From contig JABCYT010000108.1 in NCBI GenBank assembly GCA_013290035.1, positions 1 to 8,582 on the forward strand: DNA of 8,582 nucleotides, given 5' to 3'. A program made the position numbers and the translations under genes. Below, piece by piece: positions 7,154 to 8,582 of this stretch (within the stretch, counting starts at the first letter, position 1; every line of letters begins with the position of its first letter). The notes below the pieces were generated by a model, which saw only the letters and a program-made list of their open reading frames with translations, was not told the origin of the DNA and searched no databases. The stretch is from Alphaproteobacteria bacterium. GTDB lineage: Bacteria; Pseudomonadota; Alphaproteobacteria; Reyranellales; Reyranellaceae.

Positions 7154-8410
7154 CTACGAGGGCCAGGTGATCTTGCAGCCCGTTGATTCGACGGATCCGG
7201 CGGCTTGCTCGCCCGTGACCGTCGACTCGATCTTAAAAAGATCGTCGGGACCGCCGGGGCCCGGCGGATGCACCTGACCGACGAAGATGTCGCTCATGAG
7301 CTGATGATCGCCGGCGCGATACTTTATCTTGCCCGGCATCAGCGCCACCTCCGGCGGAAGCTCCAGATCGGAGAGCGCATGCGCCATCTTCACCGCGTCG
7401 AGCGATTTCGCGGTTTCCGCCGCCAGGCGCGCGGCGTGCAGCGAGACATAGGACATCCAGTGCCGCGCCGTCGGCTTTTTGCCGCCAATCGCCGGGGAAA
7501 TCGCATCGACGAACTGCTTCACCAACGGCACGTCCGGCTGGTTCCAGTACCATTCCATGCACCACCAGCCGGCCTGGGCTTCCTTCGGCACGGAGCGCAC
7601 CGACTCGATCTCGAAGAGCGCGCCACCCAGCGCCATGTCCTTGTTCATGCCGAACTGCACGAATTGCTTCATGCAGTTGATCTGCGCCGAACCGCCCATG
7701 TTGTTCAGCAGCACGTCCGGCTTGTAGGCCTTGGCCTTGATCAGCGTTGCCGAGAAGTCGGAGCTGGCGATCGGCAGCATGTCGCCCTGCCAGGTGCCGC
7801 CCAGCGCGGTCAGGTTCTTGACGAAGTTGGCCTGCAGCGTCTGCCCGTAGGCATAGTCGGGCGTGATGAAGAACCACTTCTTGCCGAAGCGCTTCACCAG
7901 CTCGCCGGTGACCGCGGCGGCGTCCATCGCGGTGGTATTGCAGGTGCGGAAGGTGTTCCACTTGCAATCCTTGCCGGTGATCGGGTCGGTGTGTCCGCCG
8001 GGGACGATGTGGAACACCTTCTTGTCGCTGGTCACGCCCATGATGGCGTAGGCGATGCCGGAGTTGACGTCGCCCATGATGATGTCGACGTTGTCGCGCT
8101 CGATCAGTTTGTGGGCCTTTTGCACGCCGGTGCCGGTGTCGTTGGCGCTGTCCTCGACCAGAAGCTCGACGGGCCGCCCGAGAATGCCGCCCTTCTTGTT
8201 CATCTGCTCGACCGTCCACTTCGCGCCTTCGACTTCGCTGACCGCCAGGGCGGACAGGCTGCCGGTGATCGGATCGATGAAGCCGATTTTGACGGGGGTC
8301 TCGCCGCGAGCCTTGATAATGAAGGGGCTGGTAAGCTGCAGGCCGCCCAATGCCGCAGTCGCGGTCAGGAACTTGCGGCGCGGCGTGGTTAGCCTGATCT
8401 TGTCACTCAT
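7154..8410 (-). CDS. livK: Liv-type ABC transporter substrate-binding protein, Tat-exported
   Basis: A 418-residue periplasmic binding protein (Peripla_BP_6 type) that captures the solute for LivHMGF. The N-terminus carries a twin-arginine signal: TPRRKFLTATAA at residues 9-20, then a hydrophobic stretch to about 32, with cleavage probably near 34-37. The mature part opens with PVKIGFIDPITGSLSA (39-54), the characteristic first strand and ligand loop, followed by NKKGGILGRPVELLVEDS (71-88) and DYAYGQ at 185-190. Cysteines at 149 and 157 are close enough for a disulfide; others are at 246, 284 and 411. The start at 8410 is chosen because AGGAGG (8421-8426) lies ten bases upstream and the Tat motif then sits near the N-terminus; an ATG 19 codons earlier would read through this site. 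It is the first gene of the operon. The ligand is not identifiable. Confidence 0.93.
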   Translation of the reverse strand: MSDKIRLTTPRRKFLTATAALGGLQLTSPFIIKARGETPVKIGFIDPITGSLSALAVSEVEGAKWTVEQMNKKGGILGRPVELLVEDSANDTGTGVQKAHKLIERDNVDIIMGDVNSGIAYAIMGVTSDKKVFHIVPGGHTDPITGKDCKWNTFRTCNTTAMDAAAVTGELVKRFGKKWFFITPDYAYGQTLQANFVKNLTALGGTWQGDMLPIASSDFSATLIKAKAYKPDVLLNNMGGSAQINCMKQFVQFGMNKDMALGGALFEIESVRSVPKEAQAGWWCMEWYWNQPDVPLVKQFVDAISPAIGGKKPTARHWMSYVSLHAARLAAETAKSLDAVKMAHALSDLELPPEVALMPGKIKYRAGDHQLMSDIFVGQVHPPGPGGPDDLFKIESTVTGEQAAGSVESTGCKITWPS

Positions 8411-8420
8411 TGAATGCTTT

Positions 8421-8426
8421 CCTCCT
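8421..8426 (-). promoter_or_regulatory. Strong Shine-Dalgarno of livK
   Basis: The - strand reads AGGAGG ten bases before the ATG at 8410-8408. It is the best ribosome site in the operon, fits high expression of a binding protein and decides the start against the upstream in-frame ATG at 8467. Confidence 0.8.
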
Positions 8427-8474
8427 GGCTTGCAGGTCCCGCATCGCTTGTGTGCGCAGCGTCCCACCGGCTAA

Positions 8475-8502
8475 ACGATAAAGATTGCAGCGCGGCATAC
8501 AA
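8475..8502 (-). promoter_or_regulatory. Candidate sigma-70-type promoter of the liv operon
   Basis: On the - strand TTGTAT (8502-8497) and TATCGT (8480-8475) are separated by 16 bases and resemble -35 and -10 boxes. A start near 8468 would give a leader of roughly 58 nt. The matches are partial, so this is a best guess in the 172-nt upstream region. Alphaproteobacterial promoters often depart from consensus. Confidence 0.3.
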
Positions 8503-8504
8503 TC
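8483..8504. promoter_or_regulatory. 22-bp imperfect dyad, possible operator of the liv operon
   Basis: GATTGCA (8483-8489) and TACAATC (8498-8504) form 7-base arms with one mismatch around an 8-base centre. The dyad overlaps the candidate -35 box and the spacer, a usual place for a repressor or LysR-type regulator site. The arms hold a GATTG/CAATC core. No regulator gene is in the window to pair with it. Confidence 0.3.
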
Positions 8505-8513
8505 CCTGCCCGG

Positions 8514-8527
8514 CCGAATTGCTTCGG
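8514..8527. repeat. Small inverted repeat upstream of the liv promoter
   Basis: CCGAA (8514-8518) and TTCGG (8523-8527) flank a 4-base loop. It is short and lies just upstream of the candidate -35 box. It could be part of a regulator-binding site or chance. I see no gene in the remaining bases to 8582. Confidence 0.25.
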
Positions 8528-8582
8528 GGGTGATGCTTTGCCGCGGACGATGGGTTTCGGAAAAGCTATGGAGCGCTCAAAC

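Larger units (their letters stand above)
2715..8410 (-). other. Probable operon livK-livH-livM-livG-livF-LLM oxidoreductase
   Basis: Six genes on the - strand run without interruption. Junctions from the promoter end: livK to livH, 71 nt containing a 12-bp hairpin; livH/livM, 4-base ATGA overlap; livM/livG, 4-base GTGA overlap; livG/livF, 4-base ATGA overlap; livF to the oxidoreductase, 48 nt containing a 10-codon mini-ORF. Overlaps of this kind usually mean translational coupling and fixed subunit ratios. I see no intrinsic terminator inside the unit and none after the last gene. That the oxidoreductase belongs to the transcript is inference from strand and spacing. Confidence 0.75.

Noticed and set aside
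7228..7244. Inverted repeat CGATCTT/AAGATCG with a 3-base loop
   Set aside because: It lies inside the livK reading frame (around residues 390-395) and is explained by the codons; no sign of a regulatory role.
5227..8392. Long + strand open frames (5227-6285, 6189-7277, 7205-8392) opposite livM, livH and livK
   Set aside because: All are antisense shadows with D/E/H/R/Q-rich sequence and no recognisable family; the - strand genes carry all expected motifs.

Overview
This is a GC-rich, tightly coded bacterial window with ordinary chromosomal gene structure. The codon choice and the gene types (a Liv/HAAT-type ABC importer with a Tat-exported binding protein, an LLM-family flavin oxidoreductase, an SDR and UbiE-like methyltransferases) suggest an alphaproteobacterium of the Rhodospirillales/Hyphomicrobiales kind. 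That placement is inference from gene style. The window has no rRNA, tRNA, mobile element, phage gene or CRISPR array that I can see.

The left part (1-2695) is read on the + strand. It holds a class I SAM-dependent methyltransferase (77-904), a perfect GC-rich hairpin just after it (913-939), then a classical short-chain dehydrogenase/reductase (1058-1900) and, 30 nt later, a second class I methyltransferase (1931-2695). The SDR and second methyltransferase probably share a transcript. No substrate can be named for any of the three.

The right part (2715-8410) is read on the - strand and looks like one operon, in transcription order livK-livH-livM-livG-livF-LLM oxidoreductase. LivK is the periplasmic binding protein, LivH and LivM the two permeases, LivG and LivF the two ATPases. 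The junctions livH/livM, livM/livG and livF's start all use 4-base stop/start overlaps. The upstream region 8411-8582 holds a good Shine-Dalgarno, a candidate promoter and a 22-bp imperfect dyad over its -35 region. A perfect 12-bp hairpin lies between livK and livH, the usual place for a high-expression binding protein to be set apart from its permease genes.

The working picture is an importer for a small organic solute, not necessarily an amino acid, paired with a flavin- or F420-dependent oxidoreductase that may act on the imported compound. A 10-codon mini-ORF between livF and the oxidoreductase ends inside the oxidoreductase start codon and may couple its translation to the operon. I found no clearly new multi-gene system. 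The most worthwhile leads are the transporter-oxidoreductase link, the mini-ORF, the livK-livH hairpin and the promoter dyad.
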